A DNA stretch of 42,092 bases from SNAP01 sp049671745 (GTDB lineage Bacteria > Bacteroidota > Bacteroidia > Bacteroidales > Marinifilaceae), in assembly GCA_049671745.1 (NCBI GenBank), contig JBATVL010000061.1:1-42092 (forward strand), read 5' to 3'. Of this stretch, positions 32,033 to 41,000 are shown piece after piece; the stretch's first letter is position 1; the number at the start of each line of letters is the position of its first letter. Under the pieces are notes generated by a model. That model was not told the DNA's origin, did no database searches, and saw only the letters and a list, made by a program, of their open reading frames with translations. A program made the position numbers and the translations under genes.

Positions 32033-33357
32033 TATTTAATATGTCTTTTTTTATCTTTATTTTTACGTGTAAGAGTGTTCTTTTTCTTATATATCTTACC
32101 GTTAATTTTAGAATTCTTAGCAGATTTAGCATGGAATGCACCACCACCTGTTAACTTAGTAGTTTTTTGATATTTGATATTTCTTGATTGTACTTTTTCG
32201 TCATCAAGTAAGATCTCAGAGATTTCAAGATTCTCAGGTAATTCATATACCGGAATCTCTTGCTCTATTAATTTCTCAATCTCAACTATACGTTCTGCTT
32301 CTATCTTGTTTACGAAAGATATAGATGTTCCATCTTTACCCGCACGACCTGTACGACCGATTCTGTGAACATACTCCTCTGGAAGAGTTGGTATATCGAA
32401 ATTGATTACATGAGTTACGTTCTGAACATCAATACCACGAGCGGCAACATCAGAAGAAATCATTATTCTTGTTTTGTCCTCTTTAAATGATTTTAGGGCA
32501 TTTAAACGAGTATTCTGTGCTTTGTTTGAGTGAATAACAGATAATTCTTCTCCCCAGTGTTCTGCTAGGAAATTAACGATTCTGTCTGCATTCTTCTTTG
32601 TTTCTGTAAAGATCATTACTTTCTTATATTCCTCTTTATCTGCAAGAAGAAGTTTAAGGAAGTTTACTTTAGTAATGATATTTGGAACATCAAATCTTTT
32701 TTGAATAATATGTGCTACTGGAGTAGCTTGACGTTCAACCTCTATTCTATTTGGATTTAGAAGGAATGCTTCTGACATCTTTGCAATAGAATCTGAGAAT
32801 GTTGCTGAGAATAACATCTTTTGTGAATTCTCTGGTGTAGCATCAAGAATTGCTTGTAACTGAGGAAAGAATCCTAAGTCCATCAATTTATCAGCCTCAT
32901 CTATAATTAGAGTTTTTACTTGTTTTGTACGAATAACTCCTGACATGAATATATCCATGAATCTACCTGGAGTGGCTACTATTAAATCTACACCTTTATC
33001 TAGTAGTGTAGTCATTTGAGTTCTAATGTTAACACCACCATAGATTCCTTCGTAACGAAGATCCATATAGGGAGTTAACATCTCTATACTCTCACAAACC
33101 TGTACTACAAGTTCTCGTGTTGGTACTATTATAATTGCACGTGGAAATTGTCCTTGCGCGTAATGAAGTTTCATCAATAAAGGAATTAGATAAGCAAATG
33201 TCTTACCCGTTCCCGTCTGCGCAATACCAATTAAATCTTTACCAGAACGTATAGCTGAAAAAGCTTGTTCTTGTATAGGTGTTGGCTCTACATATCCCCC
33301 TTCAGCTAGGGCATTATTTATTTGTTTGCTAATTTTTAAATCCTCGAATGATGACAT
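32032..33357 (-). CDS. DEAD-box RNA helicase
   Basis: This is a 441-residue ATP-dependent RNA helicase of the RhlE-like group. Motifs in order: Q motif PTPIQEQAF, I AQTGTGKT, Ia PTRELVVQ, Ib TPGR, II DEAD, III SAT, IV VMIFTETKKNADRI, V ARGIDV and VI HRIGRTGR. The C-terminal 60 residues are very basic (KKKNTLTRKNKDKKRHIK), an RNA-binding tail typical of ribosome- or decay-related helicases. A 1-nt overlap with the PPi-PFK start makes an operon with a glycolytic enzyme. A -7 box lies at 33389-33396. The exact RNA target is unknown. Confidence 0.94.
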   Translation of the reverse strand: MSSFEDLKISKQINNALAEGGYVEPTPIQEQAFSAIRSGKDLIGIAQTGTGKTFAYLIPLLMKLHYAQGQFPRAIIIVPTRELVVQVCESIEMLTPYMDLRYEGIYGGVNIRTQMTTLLDKGVDLIVATPGRFMDIFMSGVIRTKQVKTLIIDEADKLMDLGFFPQLQAILDATPENSQKMLFSATFSDSIAKMSEAFLLNPNRIEVERQATPVAHIIQKRFDVPNIITKVNFLKLLLADKEEYKKVMIFTETKKNADRIVNFLAEHWGEELSVIHSNKAQNTRLNALKSFKEDKTRIMISSDVAARGIDVQNVTHVINFDIPTLPEEYVHRIGRTGRAGKDGTSISFVNKIEAERIVEIEKLIEQEIPVYELPENLEISEILLDDEKVQSRNIKYQKTTKLTGGGAFHAKSAKNSKINGKIYKKKNTLTRKNKDKKRHIK

Positions 33358-33388
33358 GATTCTCTATATTTATTGTAAAAATTGTCTG

Positions 33389-33396
33389 CAAAGTTA
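33389..33396 (-). promoter_or_regulatory. -7 box for the helicase gene
   Basis: TAACTTTG on the minus strand matches TAnnTTTG, 31 nt before the helicase ATG. It lies just upstream of the 3-prime end of the DUF7935-like gene. Confidence 0.52.
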
Positions 33397-33402
33397 GTAA
33401 AA

Positions 33403-33942
33403 TTATGCTAATTCTCTTTTAAGTAAGCTTTTGGCAGCTATTAATCCCTTATTATTAAGCATATAAAGCTGTAATATTTGATTAGATATCTCCATAGAGT
33501 TACCGTTGGGCTTAGTTTGTGAAGAAGCTGTATTAATTATGCTAATAATTTCATTTTTTGCATTCTCATATGCTAGCCATGCTGTATCGCTTACATAAAG
33601 TTGTTGAGTTAGATTATGATCGTACTCTTTTCTTATCTCTTGAAGAACTACTAGTTGAAAATCTCTATTTGTATATTGACCTTGGTTTAATCGAGAAATG
33701 AATGATTCAGGATTTATTCTTTCTAAAAATAAAATTAGTCTCTCACAAGCTCCTATTTTTAGCTCAGTTGGAATTTGAAACTCTTGTGTTTTCTTTGAGT
33801 ATTTCTCAGCTGCTTTAGTCTTTAAAAACATCTCAGTAAAGGAGTTAATAGCAGCTCCATTCTTCTTAACTAATAAGAAAAGTGGGATAAGAAAAATGAT
33901 AACTGGAAGGTTATCCATTATAGAATCAATAAATTTGTTCAT
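33403..33942 (-). CDS. Conserved membrane-anchored hypothetical protein (DUF7935-like)
   Basis: I start at the ATG at 33942 (MNKFIDSIMDNLP), giving 179 residues. The longer frame would begin at 33975, inside the predicted -7 box. One N-terminal transmembrane helix (LPVIIFLIPLFLLV) is followed by a short basic linker and a cytosolic helical domain. Conserved-looking pieces are KIGACERLILFLERINPESFISRL and FQLVVLQEIRKEYDHNLTQQLYVS. The layout agrees with a Bacteroidota-only family of unknown function that I recall as DUF7935. Its neighbours (helicase, NlpC/P60) give no clear hint. Confidence 0.75.
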   Translation of the reverse strand: MNKFIDSIMDNLPVIIFLIPLFLLVKKNGAAINSFTEMFLKTKAAEKYSKKTQEFQIPTELKIGACERLILFLERINPESFISRLNQGQYTNRDFQLVVLQEIRKEYDHNLTQQLYVSDTAWLAYENAKNEIISIINTASSQTKPNGNSMEISNQILQLYMLNNKGLIAAKSLLKRELA

Positions 33943-33972
33943 CGTTTTGCTTGTCTTTAATTGTACAATTTT

Positions 33973-33980
33973 CAAAAATA
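33973..33980 (-). promoter_or_regulatory. -7 box for the DUF7935-like gene
   Basis: TATTTTTG on the minus strand matches TAnnTTTG. It sets the translation start at 33942 rather than 33975. Confidence 0.58.
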
Positions 33981-34014
33981 GCTAAAATTATTAATTATAG
34001 CAGAATAATATCAT

Positions 34015-34022
34015 TATCTTTG
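34015..34022 (+). promoter_or_regulatory. -7 box for the NlpC/P60-ispE operon
   Basis: TATCTTTG matches TAnnTTTG, 42 nt before the ATG at 34065. It diverges from the promoter at 33973-33980. Confidence 0.6.
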
Positions 34023-34064
34023 ACTCTTTAAGACTATACAGAGAAGAACAAAGACTATATATAA

Positions 34065-34847
34065 ATGCAATTAGGAATATCCGATTTAAGTATAATACCG
34101 GTGAGAGCTGTGCCTTCAGAAAAGGCAGAGATGGTGACTCAAATATTGTTTGGTGAGAAGTATGAGATCCTTGAAGAGATAGAGAAATGGACTCGTATTA
34201 AGCTACTTTTTGACGACTACATTGGATGGATAGATACTAAAATGGTGTTTGCACTAGAGGAGGAATCTTCAGAGGATACTACTAATTATATGGTTTCTGA
34301 GACTTTTAATATAGTTAATCGCACTGATGTTTGGGGCAATAAACTTCTTGTTCCGGGAAGTAATCTTCCTTTTTTTAATAAAGAAACTAGCGAGTTTAAG
34401 ATCTCTAATCTTTCTTACGTTCTTTCTGAGAATCATCCTGATTTACATGATGATAAATCTTTAAGAGATAGACTTATTGAAAATGCCTTTAAATATTACA
34501 ATTCTCCTTATTTATGGGGTGGTCGTACTCCTTATGGAATAGACTGTTCTGGTTTAAGTCAGATTGTTTATAAACTTATAAATATTAATCTTCCTCGTGA
34601 TGCTTCCAAGCAAGTAGAAATAGGTGATTCTTTACTTTTTGTAGAAGAGGCTATGCCTGGTGATTTAGCTTTCTTTGGTGATAGAGAAGGAGTTATTACT
34701 CATGTGGGTATGATATGGAAACACCATAAAATTATTCATGCATCAGGAAAAGTGAGAATAGATAATATAGATCAAGAAGGCATTTATAATGAGGAGATGA
34801 AGAGATATACTCATAAACTTAGAACAATTAAACGTATCTTAAAATAA
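34065..34847 (+). CDS. NlpC/P60 cysteine peptidase with SH3 domain
   Basis: This is a 260-residue peptidase of the gamma-D-glutamyl-L-diamino-acid endopeptidase type. An SH3b domain covers about 5-65 (VRAVPSEKAEMVTQILFGEKYEIL...GWID), and a second SH3-like part about 75-120. The NlpC/P60 domain at 130-260 has Cys161 in YGIDCSGL, His213 in THVGM and His225 in IIHASG. It should cut the stem peptide of peptidoglycan fragments. No signal peptide is seen, so it is likely cytosolic and acts in muropeptide recycling, like dipeptidyl-peptidase VI. Its stop overlaps the start of the Nudix gene (TAATG). Confidence 0.92.
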   Translation: MQLGISDLSIIPVRAVPSEKAEMVTQILFGEKYEILEEIEKWTRIKLLFDDYIGWIDTKMVFALEEESSEDTTNYMVSETFNIVNRTDVWGNKLLVPGSNLPFFNKETSEFKISNLSYVLSENHPDLHDDKSLRDRLIENAFKYYNSPYLWGGRTPYGIDCSGLSQIVYKLININLPRDASKQVEIGDSLLFVEEAMPGDLAFFGDREGVITHVGMIWKHHKIIHASGKVRIDNIDQEGIYNEEMKRYTHKLRTIKRILK

Positions 34848-35284
34848 TGATGTACCAGTACAAATATCCTAGAGCTTCTATAACTGTAGATTCTCTTGTT
34901 TTCATGAAAGAAAATGATGCCTTAATGCTTTTATTAATTAAGAGAAAGAATGATCCTTTTAAAGATTGCTGGGCATTCCCTGGTGGTTTCTTAGATATGG
35001 ATGAGACTCTTGAAACAGCAGTTGGGCGTGAGCTTGAGGAGGAAACATGTCTAAAAGGTATAGAGTTTACTCAATTAAAGACTTACAGTTCTTTAGATAG
35101 AGATCCTAGAGGAAGAACAATCTCTACAGCTTTTATTGGTTTTACTACTCTTGATAATTGTCAAGTAAAAGGAGCTGATGATGCAGCTGAGGCTAAATGG
35201 TTTAATACAAATAATTTACCTAGCTTAGCATTCGATCATAAAGAAATTATAGAAGATGCACTTAAGAGAATTCATAGTTTATAA
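34847..35284 (+). CDS. Nudix hydrolase
   Basis: This is a 145-residue hydrolase of nucleoside diphosphates linked to another group. The Nudix box is GFLDMDE...RELEEETCL, which fits GX5EX7REUXEEXGU except that the conserved Gly near the end is Cys. The catalytic Glu residues are all present. The N-terminus YPRASITVDSLVF and LLIKRKNDPFKDCWAFPGG match the ADP-ribose pyrophosphatase-like branch. The start overlaps the previous stop by one base. The substrate cannot be fixed from sequence; ADP-ribose or related dinucleotides are the usual guess. Confidence 0.92.
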   Translation: MMYQYKYPRASITVDSLVFMKENDALMLLLIKRKNDPFKDCWAFPGGFLDMDETLETAVGRELEEETCLKGIEFTQLKTYSSLDRDPRGRTISTAFIGFTTLDNCQVKGADDAAEAKWFNTNNLPSLAFDHKEIIEDALKRIHSL

Positions 35285-35308
35285 TTATTAATTCATAACC
35301 TAAGTAAA

Positions 35309-35935
35309 ATGCAATTACTTACTACATCATATTTTCCGCCAGTACAATACTACAATAAGATTGTTAAAGACAATGACATATTAATTGAACAATTTGAGAA
35401 CTATGGGAAACAATCTTATAGAAATCGTTGTGATATATATGGAGCTAATGGAAAGTTAACCCTTTCTGTTCCTGTTATTGGTGGTGCTCGAAAAAAGATT
35501 CTTACTAAAGATGTTCAGATAGAATATGTTGAGAATTGGCAAAAAATACATTTTAAAGGAATAGAATCTGCTTACAGAAAATCTCCTTTTTATGAATATT
35601 ATATTGACGATATAGAACCTATATTCTCTAAGAATCATAAGTTCTTGATAGACTTGAATAAGGAGGCTATGCAGATAGTTAATGATATTCTTGAGATCTC
35701 TCCAAACATTAAATTAACTGAGGATTATATTGATAATACTGAGTCTATGGAGGATTGGAGAGAGGGGATACACCCTAAAGTTTCACGCAGAAAGGAAGAT
35801 CTTTCTTTTGTGGCAAATCCTTACACTCAAGTTTTTAGCAATAAACTAGGTTTTGAACCTAACTTATCTGTTTTAGATATTATTTTCAATCTAGGACCTG
35901 AGGCTTTATATTATTTAGAAAAAACAATTAAATAA
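35309..35935 (+). CDS. WbqC-family protein
   Basis: This is a 208-residue cytosolic protein matching the WbqC-like family: SYFPPVQYYNKI at the start, CDIYGANGKLTLSVPVIGG, YVENWQKIHFKGIESAYRKSPFYEYY and the FVANPYTQVF...LSVLDIIFNLGPEAL end. Those motifs are well conserved in Bacteroidota. Some relatives lie in polysaccharide clusters and WbqC has been connected to O-antigen synthesis, but in this phylum it often sits with housekeeping genes, as here, and its reaction is unknown. It lies 24 nt after the Nudix gene and 6 nt before ispE, so it is in the same operon. Confidence 0.9.
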   Translation: MQLLTTSYFPPVQYYNKIVKDNDILIEQFENYGKQSYRNRCDIYGANGKLTLSVPVIGGARKKILTKDVQIEYVENWQKIHFKGIESAYRKSPFYEYYIDDIEPIFSKNHKFLIDLNKEAMQIVNDILEISPNIKLTEDYIDNTESMEDWREGIHPKVSRRKEDLSFVANPYTQVFSNKLGFEPNLSVLDIIFNLGPEALYYLEKTIK

Positions 35936-35941
35936 ATCACT

Positions 35942-36763
35942 GTGATAACATTCCCAAACGCTAAAATCAATATAGGTCTTAATGTAGTTAAGAAACGCGA
36001 AGATGGTTTTCATAACATAGAGACTGTCTTCTATCCTCTTACTCTTACTGATATTCTAGAGATAATAGAGAATAAAGACTTGCCTAAGGGTGAATATACT
36101 TATACATCTTACGGTATAGAGATTGATTGTAGTGTAGAGAATAATATTATAATAAAAGCATATAATCTAATTGCTCATGATTATGATATTCCTGGCATAG
36201 ACATATTTTTCCATAAAAACATACCTTTTGGAGGTGGTTTAGGTGGTGGATCAGCCGATGCTGCTTATATGTTGAAACTTCTAAATGATAAGTTTTCTCT
36301 TTCTTTAACAACAGAACAATTAGAAGATTATGCTTCTAGAATAGGAAGTGATTGTGCCTTTTTTATAAAAAATGAGCCTGTATATGCTTATGGAAGAGGT
36401 GAATTGTTTAAAGAGATAAACTTCTCTTTAAAAGGTAAATATATAGTACTTGTAAAACCTAATATTGCTGTACCTACAGGAAAGGCATACTCTGGTATTA
36501 AACCTCAAGCTTCAACTTTCGATTTAAAAGACCTATCTTCTTTATCATTAAGTGAATGGAAAGATAAAGTAAATAATGATTTTGAGAAAACTGTTTTTAA
36601 AGCATTTCCCGCTATTAAAAACTTAAAAGATAAGTTATATAGTCTCGGTGCTGAATATGCAGTTATGACAGGCAGTGGGGCTACTGTGTACGGGATATTC
36701 AATAAGGAGGTAGATCTATCTGCTTCTTTTGAAGATTGTTTCTATTGGGCAGAGTTATTATAA
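35942..36763 (+). CDS. ispE: 4-diphosphocytidyl-2-C-methyl-D-erythritol kinase
   Basis: This 273-residue GHMP kinase phosphorylates CDP-methylerythritol in the MEP route to isoprenoids. It starts with GTG at 35942, 6 nt after the wbqC-like stop; no ATG fits. Seen: NAKINIGL with Lys8, the ATP loop PFGGGLGGGSADAA (95-108), Asp136 in GSDCAFF and the C-terminal MTGSGATVYGIF. The length is normal for the Bacteroidota form. It is last in its operon, followed by a stem-loop shared with the convergent metal-efflux adaptor gene. Confidence 0.95.
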   Translation: MITFPNAKINIGLNVVKKREDGFHNIETVFYPLTLTDILEIIENKDLPKGEYTYTSYGIEIDCSVENNIIIKAYNLIAHDYDIPGIDIFFHKNIPFGGGLGGGSADAAYMLKLLNDKFSLSLTTEQLEDYASRIGSDCAFFIKNEPVYAYGRGELFKEINFSLKGKYIVLVKPNIAVPTGKAYSGIKPQASTFDLKDLSSLSLSEWKDKVNNDFEKTVFKAFPAIKNLKDKLYSLGAEYAVMTGSGATVYGIFNKEVDLSASFEDCFYWAELL

Positions 36764-36780
36764 TTTCATTTATAAAAGTC

Positions 36781-36807
36781 AGTAGTTGACTATTTTAATC
36801 AACTACT
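36781..36807. terminator. Stem-loop between ispE and the efflux operon
   Basis: A perfect 9-bp stem (36781-36789 with 36799-36807) with a 9-nt loop lies between convergent stops. No long T run follows, so the function is probable but not certain. Confidence 0.6.
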
Positions 36808-36822
36808 AACTTATTATTAAAT

Positions 36823-38034
36823 CTAGTGAGAATGTTCTGCTTCTGCTTTTTTCATTTCAGCTAGTAGAAAATATGCCCCATTAAGTGCAATATGCACATC
36901 AGAATCTAGTTTCTCAAGTAATTTTATTTCTATAAATCCTCTGTCAGATATACCCTTAACAACTTCTATCATCTTAAGTTTCACAGCAATATCTGCTTTA
37001 TGCCCATGCTCATCATTTCCTTCCTCATGTTCATCAACAATAAATATATAAGATTTATCTCCCTCAGTTACTATAGCATCTTTAGGCACTGCAGTAAGTA
37101 GTTGATCACCAGTGATTATTCTTCCTTTAATAAATATGCCTGGAACTAATTCTTCAGGAACAGGAGACATTTCAACTTGAACATGTATAGCTCTACTTGT
37201 TTCATCGAAATTCTTACCTACCGTAATAATTTTCCCTTTATATTCATTTCCATCATTTTCATTAAGAGTTATAATTACCTTTTGTCCCTTCTTTACTTTG
37301 GTAATATCCTTCTCATAAATAGCAAGATTAGCATGCAAATGTTTTGTATTAATAATTTCGAACATTTCTGTTTGAGGCTCTGCATATTTACCCTTATTTA
37401 CATTAATCTGACTAATAACACCATCAATAGGAGCTTTCACAGGAATATACCTTTGTACTTCTCCACTGATTAATTTTTTTACATTAATTCCAATTATCTC
37501 TAATTTAGATTTAAGTCCTATAAAAGAAGTTCTTGCTGTATTGTAATCCGATTCAACTTGTTGAAACTCTTTACCGGATGCAATATTTTTATCAGAAAGA
37601 GTTTTAAGTCTTTTATGTTCTTTTTCTAGAAAAGTAAGATTATTATATGCTGTCTTAAACTCTACCTGAATATCTATAAGATCTGGATGCTCAAGAATAG
37701 CAAGTATCTGTCCTTTATTTACATTCTGACCCTCTAGAACTTTTATGTCTGCTATATTTGCTCCTATAATGGCACTTACATCAATCTTTTGTTGAGGTGG
37801 AACAGCTATAATACCATTGGTAACTATAAAACTAGATAGGTTCATTTGTTTAAGATCTCCTACCTTAAGATCTATTGCATTAGCTTGTTCCTTAGTAAGA
37901 GAAACTACATCTTCTTCATCTTCATGCTCAGATTCTTGTTTTGTCTCTTTAGTTACAGTATTACCACACGATAGTAACAAGGCTGTTATGAAAATAGCGA
38001 TTAGAGTATTTATATATTTTATTTTTTTCATCAT
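36823..38034 (-). CDS. RND efflux periplasmic adaptor, heavy-metal type (CusB/CzcB family)
   Basis: This is a 403-residue lipoprotein with lipobox LLSC (Cys23; Cys22 if the second Met starts). The order is beta-barrel and lipoyl halves (IVTNGIIAVPPQQKIDVSAIIGANIADIKVLEGQNVNKGQ), a helical hairpin at about 120-190, the second lipoyl half (KAPIDGVISQINVNKGKYAEPQ), then the barrel and membrane-proximal domains. His/Asp/Glu-rich stretches (EHEDEED near 37, DEHEEGNDEHGH near 335, EHSH at the end) suggest divalent metal binding. It links the inner-membrane pump to the outer-membrane factor, both encoded in the gene 7 nt upstream. The metal (Cu, Ag, Zn, Co, Cd or Ni) is not determined. Confidence 0.92.
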   Translation of the reverse strand: MMKKIKYINTLIAIFITALLLSCGNTVTKETKQESEHEDEEDVVSLTKEQANAIDLKVGDLKQMNLSSFIVTNGIIAVPPQQKIDVSAIIGANIADIKVLEGQNVNKGQILAILEHPDLIDIQVEFKTAYNNLTFLEKEHKRLKTLSDKNIASGKEFQQVESDYNTARTSFIGLKSKLEIIGINVKKLISGEVQRYIPVKAPIDGVISQINVNKGKYAEPQTEMFEIINTKHLHANLAIYEKDITKVKKGQKVIITLNENDGNEYKGKIITVGKNFDETSRAIHVQVEMSPVPEELVPGIFIKGRIITGDQLLTAVPKDAIVTEGDKSYIFIVDEHEEGNDEHGHKADIAVKLKMIEVVKGISDRGFIEIKLLEKLDSDVHIALNGAYFLLAEMKKAEAEHSH

Positions 38035-38041
38035 CTATATT

Positions 38042-41000
38042 TTATTTATTAAAATTACCACTTAAGAATAATAAGTCTGTTTGTGACTTAAAGAATTGAC
38101 CAAGAGTCTCTATATATCCGGTCTCTATATTAAGTGCATCCTCTAGGTTCTGAGAGAAATTGATATAATCTATATGTCCTTCTTTATATGCAATCTGAGC
38201 TGCTTTAATCTGTTCTTTAGAAAGATCAAGAGCTTCGTTTTTATAAAATTTAAGAGCCACTTCTTGTTTCTCGTATTCCTTTATACTTACATCCCACTTG
38301 CGAATCATATCTAATTCCTGTTCTAACTTGTCTAGTTCTAAAAGTTCTACATCTTTTTTTGCAGCTTTTAATCTAGCTCTCTGCGGTAAGAACCATAAGG
38401 GAAAACTAATTCCTACAGAAAACCCATACAGATTCTTTGTATCAGGAGTTGATTGAAAAGCATAGCCTAGATTAAATTTAGGTAAAAACTCAGAATACTG
38501 AGCTTTCACTTCTGCTTTTCCAACCTCTATCTCACTTAAAAAAGATAATAAAAGAGGGTTCTTCAAATAAGATCTATCATTGATATCAAATTTGATAAAC
38601 CTAATATCTATTTCTTCAGAAATATCAATGTTAGGAACAATTGTAAGATAGTTAAGTTCAGATATTGCTTGATTATAGCTGTTTTTAGCGTTTAGTAAAT
38701 TAATCTTAACCAGATATGATTTATTATGCGCATTAAGATATTCTAATTTAGATGCTGCTTGAGTTTCCATTCTAATCTTAGCAACATGTTCAAAATCACT
38801 ATATATAGAATCAAGTCTAACCGCTAATTTATAATTCTCCTTAGAGATATATGCATTAAACCAAGCGATTCTAACATGCATTTCCAATTCACTCTCATTA
38901 TATACTTTCCATTGTTTAGCTGCTTCTATCTTTCTGTTCTGCAGCTTAGTCTTAGATATAATTGTAAAAATATCTATGTCAGACTGCTCTATGCCTAAAT
39001 TGGTTTTATCTCCATTCCCTGAATTTGACCTATTATCTACAGATGTAGAAAGGCTTGTGGAGCCTAAGTCTATAGCAGTTCCTTTAAGAGCCTCTTCTTT
39101 CTGAATCTTTAAGTCGGCTCTTTTAAGAGAAGGATAGTTCGCATTGGCATTAGCAATAGCTTGTTTAAGAGTAGTCTTATTATCTTGCGCATTGACAGGA
39201 TTTACAAAGCCAAGACTAATTAAAACAAATAAACTTGCAATAATAGGTGCTTTAGCTAAACGAGATCTTTTCCTTTCTTCCATCCATTTATATAATATAG
39301 GTAGAAGTATAAGAGTAAGTAGAGTAGAGGTGAATAATCCACCAATAACAACAGTAGCCAGAGGACGTTGAACCTCAGCACCAGAACCTGTAGATATAGC
39401 CATAGGTAAGAATCCTAGAACATCGGTAGATGCTGTTAATAATATAGGGCGTATTCTATGACGAGTACCAGTAAGTATTCTTTGCATAAGCGGCATGTCT
39501 TCTTTCTTAAGATCATTATAGGAATTTATAAGAACTAGTCCGTTAAGAACTGCCACTCCAAACAGAACAATAAAACCAACTCCTGCTGATATACTAAAAG
39601 GCATACCTCTAATCTCTAAAGCAATAATACCGCCAATAGTGGCTAGTGGAATAGCTCCAAAAATCATTATTGATTGTTTCATTGAACGTAAAGCAAAGAA
39701 TATCATTAAAAATATAAGCAACAGTACTAATGGTAAAACAAAGTTCAGTTTATTCTTAGCTCTTTCTAGATTCTCAAAAGCCCCTCCATAACGAATATAA
39801 TACCCAGGTGGAAGTTTAAGTTTAGCATCAAGTTTACCTTTTATCTCTTTAACAAGAGAAGCTATATCTCTACCTCTTACATTAATTCCAATATATGTTC
39901 TACGGTTAGTATTTTCTCTAGTAATCTGCATAGGTCCAGGAGTATAGCTAATATTAGCAACTTCCTCCATAGGTATTTGATTACCATTATCTAAAGCAAC
40001 TCTAAGTTTCTTTATATCATCTATGTTTTGTCTATATTTTGGTTCAAGACGAACAACAATATCAAATCGTTTTTCTCCTTCAAAAACAACACCAGCCTCA
40101 CTACCAGCAAAAGCTGTAGATAATACAGTATTCATATGTTCTATAGACAAGCCGTAACGAGCAAGTTTCTCTCTATCGTAATTTACTGTTATTTGTGGTA
40201 AACCCGAAGTAGCTTCAACTTTCATATCTGCAACACCTTCTGTGCCTGCAATTATTTTACCCATCTCTTCAGCTTTTTGAGCAAGTATATCTAAATCCTC
40301 CCCAAAGAGTTTGATAGCAATATCTTCACGAACACCTGTAAGAAGCTCATTAAAACGCATCTCCATAGGTTGTGTGAATTCGTAATTAACTCCCGGAAGA
40401 GTATTTACACATGCTTTCATCTTATCTATCATCTCATCTTTAGTCTCTGCAGAAGTCCAATCACCTTTGTCTTTCATTATAACAAAAACATCGGCAATAT
40501 CCATAGGCATAGGGTCTGTAGGTACATCGGCAACACCAATACGAGAGATTATTTGTTCTATCTCAGGGAATTTATCCTTAAGCATTTTCTCTAATCTAGT
40601 TGTTGTTTTAATTGTTTCGCTCAGAGATGTACCAGGTTTTAAAAGAGCATGAAAAGCGATATCACCCTCGTCAAGTTGAGGAATAAATTCACCACCCATA
40701 TTTGCAAATATTGCACCCGATAATATTAAAAGAGCAATAGCAGCTGATAAAATCCATTTACCTTTCTTTAAAGCAAACTTAAGAATAGGTTCAAAGGCAT
40801 TCTCAAGATAAAGAACAAACTTATCTCCCCAAGATTTCTTCTCGTTTTTAGGAAACTTCAGAAATAATGAAGATATCATAGGAACATATGTAAGACAAAG
40901 AATCATAGCTCCAAGAACTGCATATGCAAAAGTAAGAGCCATAGGTTTAAACATCTTCCCTTCAACACCTTCAAGAGCAAGTATAGGAATAAAGACAATA

